From positions 1 through 39,917 of the forward strand of contig DASUHB010000044.1 in NCBI GenBank assembly GCA_036273715.1: a DNA stretch of 39,917 nucleotides, given 5' to 3'. The number at the start of each line of letters is the position of its first letter. Position 1 is the first letter of the stretch. A model generated the notes under the pieces. That model was not told the origin of the DNA and ran no database searches. It was given only the letters and a program-made list of their open reading frames with translations. This stretch comes from Gemmatimonadaceae bacterium (lineage in GTDB: Bacteria; Gemmatimonadota; Gemmatimonadetes; Gemmatimonadales; Gemmatimonadaceae). The position numbers and the translations under genes were made by a program. Positions 7,597-17,373 of the stretch are shown piece by piece.

Positions 7597-9150
7597 GTGA
7601 CCCAACCGCCGCTCTCGGCCAAGGTCGCGGCGCCACCACCCGGACCGCCAAACGCGAACCGCCGCGAGCAGCTCTTCCGCACCGACGACCTGCGCCAAGG
7701 CGTCGCTGGCCGCGCCATCCGCGGCGGCGCCTTCACCGTCGGGTCGCAGGCGTCCCAGTTCATCATCGGACTCCTCGCGACGATGGTCATGGCGCGGCTC
7801 CTCACCCCGCGCGACTACGGCCTCATCGGCATGGTCACCGTCGTCACCGGATTCCTGACCATCTTCAAGGACATCGGCCTCTCGCGCGCCACGATCCAGC
7901 GCAACGTGCTCACGCACGAGGAGGCCAGCAGCCTGTTCTGGATCAACGGCGGCGTCGGCGTGTGCATCGCCATCCTCACCATGGCCATCGCGCCGGTGCT
8001 GGCGCGATTCTACGGCGAGCCACGCCTAACGAATATCACCATCGTGCTCGCGTGCGGATTCCTGGTCAGCGGTTTCAGCGTCCAGCACCAGGCGCTGCTC
8101 CGGCGCCGCATGCGCTTCGCCATCATCGCCGCCAACGACATCTTCTCGATGACGCTCGCCAGCATCGTCGGCATCACGATGGCGTACGAGCAGATGTCGT
8201 ACTGGGCCATCGTCGGCAACCAGCTCGCGTTCACGATCAGCAGCGCGCTCCTCGCGTGGATCGTGTGCCGCTGGCGGCCGAGTCTGCCCAAACGCAGCAC
8301 GCGTGTGCGCGAGATGCTCGCATTCGGCGGCAACGTCACCGGCTTCACGGTGCTCAATTATTTCTCGCGCAACAGCGACGACCTCCTCATCGGCCGCTTC
8401 TGGGGATCGCAGCAACTTGGCTTGTACGCGAAGGCGTACCAGCTGCTGCTCTTCCCGCTCAACCAGATCAATTTGCCGGTGGGTGGTGTCGCCGTGCCGA
8501 CGCTCAGTCGGTTAGCCGACGAGCCCGAGCGCTACCGCGCCGCGTTCGCGCGCACTCTCGACAAGATCGTGCTGGTCACGATGCCGCTCGTCGCTTTCCT
8601 CATGGTCTGCTCCGACTGGCTCATCGCCGTCGTACTCGGCGATCAATGGCTGGGCGCCGCCAGAATTTTCATGTGGCTTGCCATCGCCGGATTCGTTCAG
8701 CCCATCGGCTACACAACCGGCTGGCTGTTCACAAGTCAGAACCGAACCGGTGAGCTGTTGCGTTGGGGCGTGATCAGCTCCGCGCTCGCCGTCGCCTCGA
8801 TTGTGGCCGGTGTGCACTGGGGCGCCGAGGGCGTCGCCAAATCCTACGGCCTCACCTCCGCGCTCATCACGACGCCCATCAATCTCTGGTATGTGGGACG
8901 TCGCGGGCCTGTGCATACGTCTGACTTTTACAGGATCAGTGCGCCAAGTGCGATTGCGGCCATTCTCGCCGGCGGAGCCGTTTATCTATTTCATCACCTC
9001 GCACACCCGGCGCACGAGATCGTCGGCCTGATCATCGGCTTCGGGATCACCGCAGTCGTTTTTCTCGCCGTGCTGTCGACGATGGCCGGCGGTCGCGCCG
9101 GATTGCGCGACATCAAGCTATCGCTTGATCATCTCCGCGGACGAGCGTGA
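7597..9150 (+). CDS. Wzx-type polysaccharide flippase (MOP superfamily)
   Basis: This 517-residue protein is predicted to flip lipid-linked oligosaccharide units across the inner membrane. After a Pro-rich cytoplasmic start, the segment RGGAFTVGSQASQFIIGLLA begins the first of about 12-14 hydrophobic helices. The block LLTPRDYGLIGMVTVVTGFL followed by KDIGLSRATIQR is typical of the Polysacc_synt/WzxC group. The GTG at 7597 is chosen because it lies just after the epimerase stop; the open frame extends back to 7174 but only through the epimerase gene. The stop overlaps the next start as GTGA. Substrate and partner polymerase (perhaps the gene at 26155) are inferred from context. Confidence 0.88.
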   Translation: MTQPPLSAKVAAPPPGPPNANRREQLFRTDDLRQGVAGRAIRGGAFTVGSQASQFIIGLLATMVMARLLTPRDYGLIGMVTVVTGFLTIFKDIGLSRATIQRNVLTHEEASSLFWINGGVGVCIAILTMAIAPVLARFYGEPRLTNITIVLACGFLVSGFSVQHQALLRRRMRFAIIAANDIFSMTLASIVGITMAYEQMSYWAIVGNQLAFTISSALLAWIVCRWRPSLPKRSTRVREMLAFGGNVTGFTVLNYFSRNSDDLLIGRFWGSQQLGLYAKAYQLLLFPLNQINLPVGGVAVPTLSRLADEPERYRAAFARTLDKIVLVTMPLVAFLMVCSDWLIAVVLGDQWLGAARIFMWLAIAGFVQPIGYTTGWLFTSQNRTGELLRWGVISSALAVASIVAGVHWGAEGVAKSYGLTSALITTPINLWYVGRRGPVHTSDFYRISAPSAIAAILAGGAVYLFHHLAHPAHEIVGLIIGFGITAVVFLAVLSTMAGGRAGLRDIKLSLDHLRGRA

Positions 9151-10388
9151 GCGAATCGGGTTCGACCACATACGGCATCACGCCGGCGACGACCGACAAG
9201 CGCGTGCCCGCGCTCGACGGTGTGCGCGGGCTGGCCATCGTGCTCGTCCTCATCAACAACGTCTATCCCAATCGCCCGCCGCTCTCGGCGTTCGATTATA
9301 ACGTTGCCCATCTCGCCAACTGCGGATGGATCGGCGTCGATCTGTTTTTCGTGTTGTCCGGATTTCTGATCACCGGAATTCTCTATGACACGAAAGGTGG
9401 TACGCACTTTTTCCGCACGTTCTACCTCCGACGCATCCTCCGGATCTTTCCGCTCTACTACGGCACGCTGTTCTGCGTGTACTTCGTGTTCCCGCATTTC
9501 ATGCATCAGGAGCAACAGACGAAGTACCTGCTCAGCCGGCAGGCGCCGTTCGAGTGGACGTACTTCGCAAATCTGGGGTACGTGCTGCGAGGCTATCCGC
9601 CCTTCTCAACGGTCCAGTTCTGGTCGCTGGCAGTTGAAGAGCAGTTCTACTTCGTGTGGCCGTTCCTCGTGTTTTTCCTCACGCGCAAACGGCTGATGAC
9701 CGTGTGCTGCGCGGGTCTCGTGTTGGCGCTCGCTTTGCGAATCGCGTGGCTTACCAACGGTGGAACCGCGAGTGCCATGTACATGCTGACGCCGTTCCAC
9801 GCCGACGGCCTCGCGGTCGGCGCGCTCATCGCGCTGGTGATGCGCGGTCCTGACGGACTCAAGCCGCTCGAGCGGTGGGTCGGACCCGTCGCCGCGATGT
9901 GCACGCCCATCGCCGCGGTCGCGCTCTACTTCGACCAGTTCACGTTGAACCCCGTTAGGCACGGGCCGCTCTATGCCGTTTGCTTCACCTGCGTCGACCT
10001 CGGCTTCGGCGCGCTCATGGTCGCCACGCTTGCGCGACCGCACGGCATGCTTGACCGCGTGTTCTCATCGCGCACGCTCGGATTCCTCGGTCGCTACAGC
10101 TACGCGATGTACGTGTTTCACGGGTTCGTGTTATGGGTATTCCAGCGGTACGTGCCGTGGATGGCCTCGCCTCCATCGGTATTCGGCACACGCATTCCCG
10201 CGAGCATCGCCGTGCTGCTGATCGTCGTGATCTGTACGGTCGGCCTGGCCTTCGCCAGCTGGCACCTGTACGAGAAGCAGTTCCTCAAGCTCAAGCGGTT
10301 CGTGCGGTACTCGCGAAAAGTCGACCCGACCCGCGGCGCTCCCGGCGACACGATGGACGTTCCGCGCGCGTCGCTCTCAGCGCCCTGA
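9147..10388 (+). CDS. Acyltransferase 3 family membrane protein (OafA-like)
   Basis: The 413-residue protein belongs to the acyltransferase 3 family of multi-helix membrane O-acyltransferases that modify glycans, often with acetyl groups. Family hallmarks are PALDGVRGLAIVLVLI near the N-terminus, DLFFVLSGFLITGIL, the basic loop FYLRRILRIFPLYY, and FWSLAVEEQFYFVWPF, where the glutamates are part of the conserved core. About ten membrane segments are visible. The GTG start overlaps the flippase stop (GTGA). The C-terminal tail after about residue 390 is polar. Acetylation of the cluster's polysaccharide is the likely role; the acyl group and sugar cannot be read. Confidence 0.9.
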   Translation: MSESGSTTYGITPATTDKRVPALDGVRGLAIVLVLINNVYPNRPPLSAFDYNVAHLANCGWIGVDLFFVLSGFLITGILYDTKGGTHFFRTFYLRRILRIFPLYYGTLFCVYFVFPHFMHQEQQTKYLLSRQAPFEWTYFANLGYVLRGYPPFSTVQFWSLAVEEQFYFVWPFLVFFLTRKRLMTVCCAGLVLALALRIAWLTNGGTASAMYMLTPFHADGLAVGALIALVMRGPDGLKPLERWVGPVAAMCTPIAAVALYFDQFTLNPVRHGPLYAVCFTCVDLGFGALMVATLARPHGMLDRVFSSRTLGFLGRYSYAMYVFHGFVLWVFQRYVPWMASPPSVFGTRIPASIAVLLIVVICTVGLAFASWHLYEKQFLKLKRFVRYSRKVDPTRGAPGDTMDVPRASLSAP

Positions 10389-10514
10389 GCCGCGACTGCG
10401 ACGAATTCATCGTCAGGAATGTTTCTCGACGACATGAAGATTTTTTAGGGATGCAAGTCTCGGTGTCGCGCCGCCGCCGCCGCTGCGGTCCAGGTTCTGC
10501 TACCATGCGGAGGT

Positions 10515-11840
10515 ATGCGGGTCGCAGTTGTCAGCACGTATTTCCCCTCGGTGTCGCAGACTTTCGTGCTGGACCAGATCAGCGGTCTCATAGCGCGCGA
10601 ACATGATGTCGACATTTATGCTTTGGCGCCGGAGCCGAACTCTGCCGGCGTGGTAGCGCAGCGCGAGATCGATCCGCTCGCCGAACGCACCTATTATCAG
10701 CCCCGCACCCCGCGGCGCACCCTCGGCCGTGCGTTAGGCATTACCGGTTTGCTGCGTGGCCCGTGGCGCGGACGCGCCCGCGAGGCCCTGCGGATGGTGC
10801 GGCGAAGTCCCGGCGCCCTCGGCGTGCTGTACGAGAGCGCCCCGTTCCTCGGGCGCGGTCCGTACGACGCGATACTGTGCCACTTCGGAACCAACGCGCA
10901 GCGCGCGCTCCGTGTGCGCGACGCCGGCCTGGTGCAGGGACCGATCGTCGCGGCGTTTCACGGCGCCGACATGAGCCGGTACCTGCGCATGCACGGAGTG
11001 GCGATATACAGCGACCTGTTCGCGCGCGGCGATCTCTTCTTGCCGGTGAGCGCGTTCTGGGCCGCGCGTCTCGCGCAGCTCAGCTGTCCGCCCGAGAAGA
11101 TTGCCGTGCACCACATGGGCATCGATCTCGCGCGTTTCCGCTTCACCGTGCCCCGGATGCCCACGGTGGATCAGCCGCTGCGTGTCGTGTGCGTCGCGCG
11201 GCTGGTGGAGAAGAAGGGCTTGCCCTATGCCGTGCGTGCCATATCCGCCCTGCGCCGCGACGGCGTCGACATAGCGCTCGACATCGTCGGCGACGGCCCC
11301 ATGCGTTCATCGCTTCAAGCGCTCATCGCGGAGCTCGGCATGAACAACACGGTGCGGATCATCGGAGCGCGGTCGCGAGATGAGGTGGCGCGCGCGATGA
11401 GCGCCGCCCACCTGTTCGCCGCGCCGAGCGTGACGGCGGCCGACGGAGACATGGAGGGAATTCCGGTCGCGCTGATGGAGGCCATGGCGAGCGGCGTGCC
11501 GGTGGTGGCGACCAGGCACAGCGGCATTCCCGAGCTGGTGGAAGACAAGGTGAGCGGGCTCCTGGTGCCAGAGCGGGATACGGATGCGCTCGCCGACGCC
11601 CTGCGGTGGCTGGTGGACCATCCCGAGCGGTGGTTGTTGATGGCGCTGGCCGCGCACGACGCGATCGAGCGCGATTTCAACAACGCTCGTCTCAATGATG
11701 AGCTCGTGACGCTGCTCGAGCGGGCGCGCGGCACCAAGGCGCCGGTGGTTGAAGGCGCGACCGGTCCCCGTATCGTTCCGTCGCCGCCGGTTGGCGAGGG
11801 TGGTCGGACGACATCGCGTCCGAGTGCACCAACCGCTTGA
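10515..11840 (+). CDS. Glycosyltransferase family 4 (WcaL/colanic-acid-type)
   Basis: This 441-residue protein starts MRVAVVSTYFPSVSQTF, close to the opening of WcaL-like transferases, and has a GT-B fold. The middle contains FHGADMSRYLR and the linker RLVEKKGLPYAVRA with the nucleotide-binding half following. The donor-site E-x7-E motif lies at about residues 313-340 (MEGIPVALMEAMASGVPVV). It transfers a sugar from a nucleotide donor to a growing lipid-linked glycan on the cytoplasmic side. A purine-rich GCGGAGGT lies right before the ATG, unusually close. The last 30 residues are low-complexity. A hairpin with a T-run follows the gene, so the first transcription unit may end here. Confidence 0.88.
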   Translation: MRVAVVSTYFPSVSQTFVLDQISGLIAREHDVDIYALAPEPNSAGVVAQREIDPLAERTYYQPRTPRRTLGRALGITGLLRGPWRGRAREALRMVRRSPGALGVLYESAPFLGRGPYDAILCHFGTNAQRALRVRDAGLVQGPIVAAFHGADMSRYLRMHGVAIYSDLFARGDLFLPVSAFWAARLAQLSCPPEKIAVHHMGIDLARFRFTVPRMPTVDQPLRVVCVARLVEKKGLPYAVRAISALRRDGVDIALDIVGDGPMRSSLQALIAELGMNNTVRIIGARSRDEVARAMSAAHLFAAPSVTAADGDMEGIPVALMEAMASGVPVVATRHSGIPELVEDKVSGLLVPERDTDALADALRWLVDHPERWLLMALAAHDAIERDFNNARLNDELVTLLERARGTKAPVVEGATGPRIVPSPPVGEGGRTTSRPSAPTA

Positions 11841-11857
11841 CCCACAGGCCTTTGTCT

Positions 11858-11892
11858 CGTCATAGTTGAGAGCCGACTGATGACGATTTTTT
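11858..11892 (+). terminator. Probable intrinsic terminator or leader attenuator
   Basis: The stem CGTCATAGT (11858-11866) pairs with ACT-g-ATGACG (11876-11885, one bulged G) around a nine-base loop, followed directly by A and six T (11887-11892). It begins 17 bases after the stop of the glycosyltransferase gene. It lies 94 bases before the NusG-like gene, so it could end the first unit or act as a conditional stop in the leader of the second. Confidence 0.6.
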
Positions 11893-11985
11893 ACACACCG
11901 CCGGTTTGCGCAGCCCGTGCAAATCCTGCGGTAGCTGTGTCCGCTACTGGCAGCGGCGCGCCGACGCTGTACCCGAGAGAACGCG

Positions 11986-12402
11986 ATGTCGAGCAGTGCA
12001 GAAATCTGTTGGGAGTTGTTGTACACGAAGTCCCGCGCCGAAGAGTGGGTGGATGTGAATCTGCGGAGGCAGGGCTACTCGACGTTGTTGCCGCGGGTGC
12101 GGGCGCGATCGGGATATCGGCCTTTGTTTCCGCGATACATTTTCGCCGGTTTCGAACTGGGACGTTCCGCGCGCGAGTTGCGGAGCACGCGTGGCGTCTC
12201 GTATGTGGTGCAGTGCGGTGAGCATGCGGCGCGGGTGCCTGGCGAAGTGATCACGGAGATTCGCGGGCGGATGGATGAGTGGGGGGTGGTGGCGGTGGAT
12301 GTCGCGGCGCCGCGAGATTCGATGTTCGGTAAGGCAGAGCGAGAGCGGGTGCGGGCGTTAGTCAGGTTTGCGGAGGCGGGGTGGCGGGTAAGGGTGGCAT
12401 AG
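11986..12402 (+). CDS. NusG/RfaH/UpxY-like transcription antiterminator, NGN domain only
   Basis: The 138-residue protein starts with CWELLYTKSRAEEWVDVNLRRQG and contains RPLFPRYIFAGFELG, the core of the NusG N-terminal (NGN) domain as found in RfaH, UpxY and LoaP paralogues. Such specialised paralogues bind RNA polymerase and keep it going through long polysaccharide operons. The usual C-terminal KOW domain is missing: the frame stops at 12402, and the 74 bases before the next gene encode no continuation in any frame. About 25 kb of co-directional glycan genes follow, and a terminator-like hairpin lies upstream, which fits an antitermination role. The domain call is good; the regulatory target is inferred. 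Confidence 0.8.
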   Translation: MSSSAEICWELLYTKSRAEEWVDVNLRRQGYSTLLPRVRARSGYRPLFPRYIFAGFELGRSARELRSTRGVSYVVQCGEHAARVPGEVITEIRGRMDEWGVVAVDVAAPRDSMFGKAERERVRALVRFAEAGWRVRVA

Positions 12403-12476
12403 CAGCACGAGCGCATGCGCGGTGACGCGAGCGCGGGGTTCCTTCCTCGAGCGGGTTTCCAATTACAACTGCTGAT

Positions 12477-13366
12477 GTGACGACAGGCGTGTCCGCCGCG
12501 GAGCAATCCGCCGGTGAAACGTCCCGCTTGGTGGACGGACGCGCCGACGACGGCGTTCCCATCATCGTCATCGACGGCCAGCCGTCGTGGCGGCGATGGT
12601 TCGCCGACCTGTACATCTATCGTGGGGCGCTGAAGAGTCTCGCGTGGCGTAACGTCCGCTCGCGCTACAAACAGGCCGCGTTAGGCATGACGTGGGCCAT
12701 TGTCCAACCCGCAGTGCAGGTGCTCGTTTTCACCGTGCTGTTCGGCCGCGTAGTGAAGGTGCCTAGCGGGGGTGTTCCGTACGCAGTGTTCGCGCTCGTC
12801 GGCCTTCTCGCATGGAATCTCTTCAATAAGGTCGTGTCGGAAGGCGCGGTGTCACTGGTGGTAAATCAGAGCATCATCACGAAGCTTTTTTTCCCGCGCA
12901 TTTATCTCGTGGTGGCGGCGGGCGCCTCGGCGCTGCTCGATGCGCTGGTCACGACCGTGCTTCTGGTGATCCTGCTGACTTTCTATCATATCGCGCCCAC
13001 AGTTAGGATCTGGCTCGCGCTGCCCGCACTTGCGGGCCTGCTCCTGTTCTCGTTCGGCTTCGCCGCCCTCTTGGCAGCGATTAATGCGAGGTGGCGTGAC
13101 GTGCAGCACATAGTGCCGTTCATGCTGCAGGTCGGGCTCTTCGCCACGCCCGTGATCTACGCAAACTCGTTTGTGCCGGTCCGGTGGCGATGGGTGCTCG
13201 CTCTCAACCCGCTCACGGGACTGATTGGCATCTTCCGCGCTGCGGTGCTGAACGGGCCGCTGCCAACAGGTTGGATCGTAAACCTGTCCCTCGCAATGAG
13301 TGCCGCCATGACTCTCGTCGGCGTGTGGTGCTTCCGCCGATCCGAAGCGACGATCGTGGATGTCGT

Positions 13367-13370
<4 letters not shown>
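12477..13370 (+). CDS. wzm: ABC-2 type polysaccharide export permease (Wzm-like)
   Basis: The 297-residue membrane protein has about six helices after a 45-residue cytoplasmic N-terminus. The block LAWRNVRSRYKQAALGMTWA followed by VQPAVQVLVFTVLFG is characteristic of ABC-2 permeases that export O-antigen or capsule, as are LVGLLAWNLF and the late LNPLTGLIGIFRAAVL. It would pair with the next gene's ATPase to move undecaprenyl-linked glycan out across the inner membrane. The GTG start follows the NusG-like gene by 74 bases, and the stop overlaps the ATPase start (ATGA at 13367-13370), typical of this pair. Confidence 0.92.
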
Positions 13371-14599
<1,229 letters not shown>

Positions 14600-14608
14600 G
14601 CGGATACA

Positions 14609-15928
14609 GTGACAACGACGGAGGCGTCTCGCCGGCAGACGCTTGCCAGCTTCGACTGGCAGTGGTCGCATCTTCCATCAGGCGACTTCATGCCCGGGGA
14701 CCCCTGGTTCGACGCAAACGCGACTCGCGTGCTAACGAACGAGTTGTGCGCGATCGATCCGCGGTGGTTCGTCGGCAAGCGCGCCCTCGATGCCGGGTGT
14801 GGTCGCGGGCGGTGGACCCGGTCTCTGTTGGAGCTGGGTGCGGAAGTGACCGCGATTGACTTCAGCGAAGCAGCGCTCGAGCGAACCGCTGAGATCTGTG
14901 ACAACAATCCACGCCTACGGACGCGTCGCGTCGACCTGCTCGACATTCCCTCTGATATCGGTGAGTTCGACCTCGTCTTTTCATTTGGCGTACTGCACCA
15001 TACCGGTGATACTTGGAGAGCGCTCGAGAACGTCGCACGACTCGTAAGTCCATCTGGGGCGTTCGTGCTTTATCTGTACGGTGCACAGTCGTGGTCGCCG
15101 AGTGAAACAGGTCGCATCGAGCGCCTTCGTCTCGAGCTCGCCATGCTGCCCTTCGAGGAAAAGATTGTCGAGTTGCGCCGCCGTTTCCCCGGCGATGACC
15201 CGCACCAACTCTTCGATCTGTTGAGCCCTGTCATCAACGATCGGGTCACCCTCACTGAGGTGACCCGACGACTATCGGGTCTCGGATTCGCGTCGGTCGA
15301 TCCGACAATTGCGCACAGCGAAGTATACGTTCGGGCGAGTCGAGGTTTGTTCGCGCCGTCGCATATGCTGCCGGTAATTGGTTCGAAGAGCACGTTTCTG
15401 GAGGAATCTGGCGAACGGTGGAACGTTAGGCGCGGCGCGGCGTTCGAGAGCGGGCTGCGCGCTGCGCTTGGAGACGTGCTGCCGCGCTCGCCGTCGCCAG
15501 CTGTGCTGCGCACGATCCGTGATTCGGCGCCTAACGGCGTGCTCGTGGACTTGAGTCTTCCCCCCGACCGCGTGCCGGCCGAGTTGATCGGGCACGGCAG
15601 ACCGCACCACTTGTTCGATCACTGTCCAATCGATCCGAACGCGCAACCGGAAGTGCGGGGGGATTGCGTCGTCTTCTTAGGCGCGGCTGTCGGCGCGTGT
15701 CGATTCCCGGAACGGATGCTTCGCCGAGCGTGGGCCATGGTCAAGCCGGGTGGTATGCTCGCCATCGAGCTGTCGACTTCGGTCATCCCGTCAGCACGGC
15801 GCACCTATCTGGATCGGGCGCGGATCGAACACGTGATTTGCCCGGGAAGGCGAACGCGTTACTTAAGCGCCGACGCCAATGGTCCACGGGGCATGCGCTA
15901 TCGGCGCTCGGCGGCGCCGGTCTGCTGA
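14609..15928 (+). CDS. SAM-dependent methyltransferase, apparently frameshifted near the end
   Basis: The frame encodes 439 residues from a GTG start. Residues about 50-160 form a class I methyltransferase: LDAGCGRGRWTRSLLELGAE (motif I), TAIDFSEAALE, and LVFSFGVLHHTG (motif IV region). A second alpha/beta segment follows near 345-405 (CVVFLGAAVGACRFP, MVKPGGMLAIEL). From about residue 410 the frame becomes Arg-rich and loses plausibility. The frame one base back continues as a believable protein end at about 15829-16044 (LLNPFSAEQARNLLLSLGAR). A one-base deletion or sequencing error around 15830-15860 is therefore likely, and the intact protein would be about 478 residues. Its position next to Wzt suggests methylation of the chain end. 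A self-contained 439-residue protein remains possible. Confidence 0.8.
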   Translation: MTTTEASRRQTLASFDWQWSHLPSGDFMPGDPWFDANATRVLTNELCAIDPRWFVGKRALDAGCGRGRWTRSLLELGAEVTAIDFSEAALERTAEICDNNPRLRTRRVDLLDIPSDIGEFDLVFSFGVLHHTGDTWRALENVARLVSPSGAFVLYLYGAQSWSPSETGRIERLRLELAMLPFEEKIVELRRRFPGDDPHQLFDLLSPVINDRVTLTEVTRRLSGLGFASVDPTIAHSEVYVRASRGLFAPSHMLPVIGSKSTFLEESGERWNVRRGAAFESGLRAALGDVLPRSPSPAVLRTIRDSAPNGVLVDLSLPPDRVPAELIGHGRPHHLFDHCPIDPNAQPEVRGDCVVFLGAAVGACRFPERMLRRAWAMVKPGGMLAIELSTSVIPSARRTYLDRARIEHVICPGRRTRYLSADANGPRGMRYRRSAAPVC

Positions 15929-16044
15929 ATCCGTTCTCTGCCGAGCAGGCACGAAACCTTCTGCTGTCGCTTGGTGCTCGAAATATCGAGGTCTCGTCTT
16001 CGCAGCCTCATATCGACTTCCTGACCGCGGTGGGTCCAAGCTGA
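15829..16044 (+). other. Out-of-frame C-terminal tail of the preceding methyltransferase
   Basis: Read in the frame one base behind the methyltransferase gene, this stretch gives a normal-looking protein end, including GHALSALGGAGLLNPFSAEQ and ending in DFLTAVGPS with a TGA at 16042-16044. It has no convincing start of its own and joins naturally to the upstream frame. With the shift corrected, the methyltransferase would end 23 bases before the likely next start. Confidence 0.6.
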
Positions 16045-16067
16045 GCAACTCGGACGCGTCTCGCTCG

Positions 16068-17372
16068 GTGTGGTTAGTGAGCGAGTGTTATCCGCATCCT
16101 AGCGCACGTCTGCGGTGTGCGTTCGTGCATCGACAGATGATAGGATTGGTCGCGACCGGCTGGGAAGTGCGGGCGTTGATTCCCAACGGGTGGTTTCCGC
16201 CCATGGCGTGGCGATTGGCACCGGCGTGGCGTGCCGCGTGCGCGCGCGCTCTCCCGGCCAACTGGTCCCTTGACGGTATTTCGATCGGCGACCTGCGCTT
16301 TCAAAATCGTGTTCCCAGCCGGCTGTCGAAGCCACTGTCACTCGTCGGACGTGTCGAGTTGGCCCTGCGTAAAGAGCTGGCAAGTGCCGCGCACCGGCCC
16401 GGAATTCTTCTTGTACAGTTCGCGTTGCCGCATGGGAGTGCCGTTCGAGCATCTGCAATCTCCCACGGAATTCCTTACGCCGTTCATTTGCGTGGCGACG
16501 ACGTATGGATCTGGCCGCACGAACGCGCCGATCGGATGCTGGCGTTCCAGGAGGTCGTTCGGGATGCAGCCTTGGTCATCGGCGTTTCGCGAAACATTCT
16601 CGTGGAAGCCCAGCGACTGGTAGGCCCGCAGCCGATTCGCGGCGCAGTCGTGCCTAACGGTATCGACACGCGGGCGTTTTCGCCCGTCGAGGAGTCGGAG
16701 CGCCAACGGTTGCGTGAGACGGCAGGCATTCGCGCTGAACAGCTAGTTGTGCTGTGCGTGGCGCCGCAGCTAGTCGCCAAAGGATGGCCCGAATTGTTGA
16801 ACGCGCTCGGGGAGCTACCATACGACCGCGGTCGCATCGTTCTCCACTGCGTGTCGTCCTCGTTACGAGATGAGATAGACGTACCTGCGGAAGCCGCACG
16901 TCGGGCTCCGAACGTGCAGGTCCTGTTCGAGCGCGATGTGCCTCGGCACCGCATGCCGGATTTGTTCAGAATGGCTGACGTCTTCGCATTGCCCTCACGA
17001 AGCGAAGGCATGTCTAACGCAGTGTTGGAAGCGATGGCATCCGGCGTGGCAGTACTGACGACTCGCGTCGGCGGCCATGCAGAAGTGATCGAAGACGGCT
17101 CGAACGGGCGATTAGTCCCGCCAGGCGACGTGCGAGCGCTGCGCGAAGCGTTAGAGACTTTGTTGATCTCACCGTCCGACCGTGAATCGTTGGGGTCCGC
17201 CGCGCGATCGCGAGCCGAACGAATTGGCGATTCCCTCGCGTCAGGACGCACGCTCGCGCGACTCTTGGAGGCTGTGTTCCGACGCGACTTGAACCCGGAC
17301 TTGCTCGACGAGGATCCGTATTCAGTGTCCACGGACCTCACTTGCGGTCGCAGTCAAGCAACCATCCTCTAG
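16068..17372 (+). CDS. Glycosyltransferase family 4
   Basis: The product is about 434 residues if the GTG at 16068 is used, giving VWLVSECYPHPSARLRCAFV as the usual N-terminal Rossmann strand. The open frame extends back to 15879 but overlaps the methyltransferase tail, and a CTG at 16041 is a less likely start. The second domain has VVPNGIDTRAFSPVEE, the strand ending VLCVAPQLVAKGWPELL, and the E-x7-E donor motif from about residue 312 (SEGMSNAVLEAMASGV). The fold and motif indicate a retaining sugar transferase; donor and acceptor are unknown. It ends one base before the first asparagine-synthase-like gene. Confidence 0.88.
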   Translation: MWLVSECYPHPSARLRCAFVHRQMIGLVATGWEVRALIPNGWFPPMAWRLAPAWRAACARALPANWSLDGISIGDLRFQNRVPSRLSKPLSLVGRVELALRKELASAAHRPGILLVQFALPHGSAVRASAISHGIPYAVHLRGDDVWIWPHERADRMLAFQEVVRDAALVIGVSRNILVEAQRLVGPQPIRGAVVPNGIDTRAFSPVEESERQRLRETAGIRAEQLVVLCVAPQLVAKGWPELLNALGELPYDRGRIVLHCVSSSLRDEIDVPAEAARRAPNVQVLFERDVPRHRMPDLFRMADVFALPSRSEGMSNAVLEAMASGVAVLTTRVGGHAEVIEDGSNGRLVPPGDVRALREALETLLISPSDRESLGSAARSRAERIGDSLASGRTLARLLEAVFRRDLNPDLLDEDPYSVSTDLTCGRSQATIL

Positions 17373-17373
17373 T

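Noticed and set aside
6456-7805. 449-residue minus-strand frame opposite the epimerase
   Set aside because: The plus-strand epimerase has complete catalytic motifs; the antisense product is His/Arg-rich and featureless.
10400-10446. Short palindrome GACGAATTCATCGTC followed 26 bases later by six T
   Set aside because: The T-run is too far from a five-base stem for an intrinsic terminator; the 126-base gap 10389-10514 shows nothing firmer.
15879-16067. Upstream extension of the glycosyltransferase at 16068
   Set aside because: The first 60 codons are Arg/Ser-rich and overlap the shifted methyltransferase tail; the normal N-terminal strand starts at the GTG at 16068.
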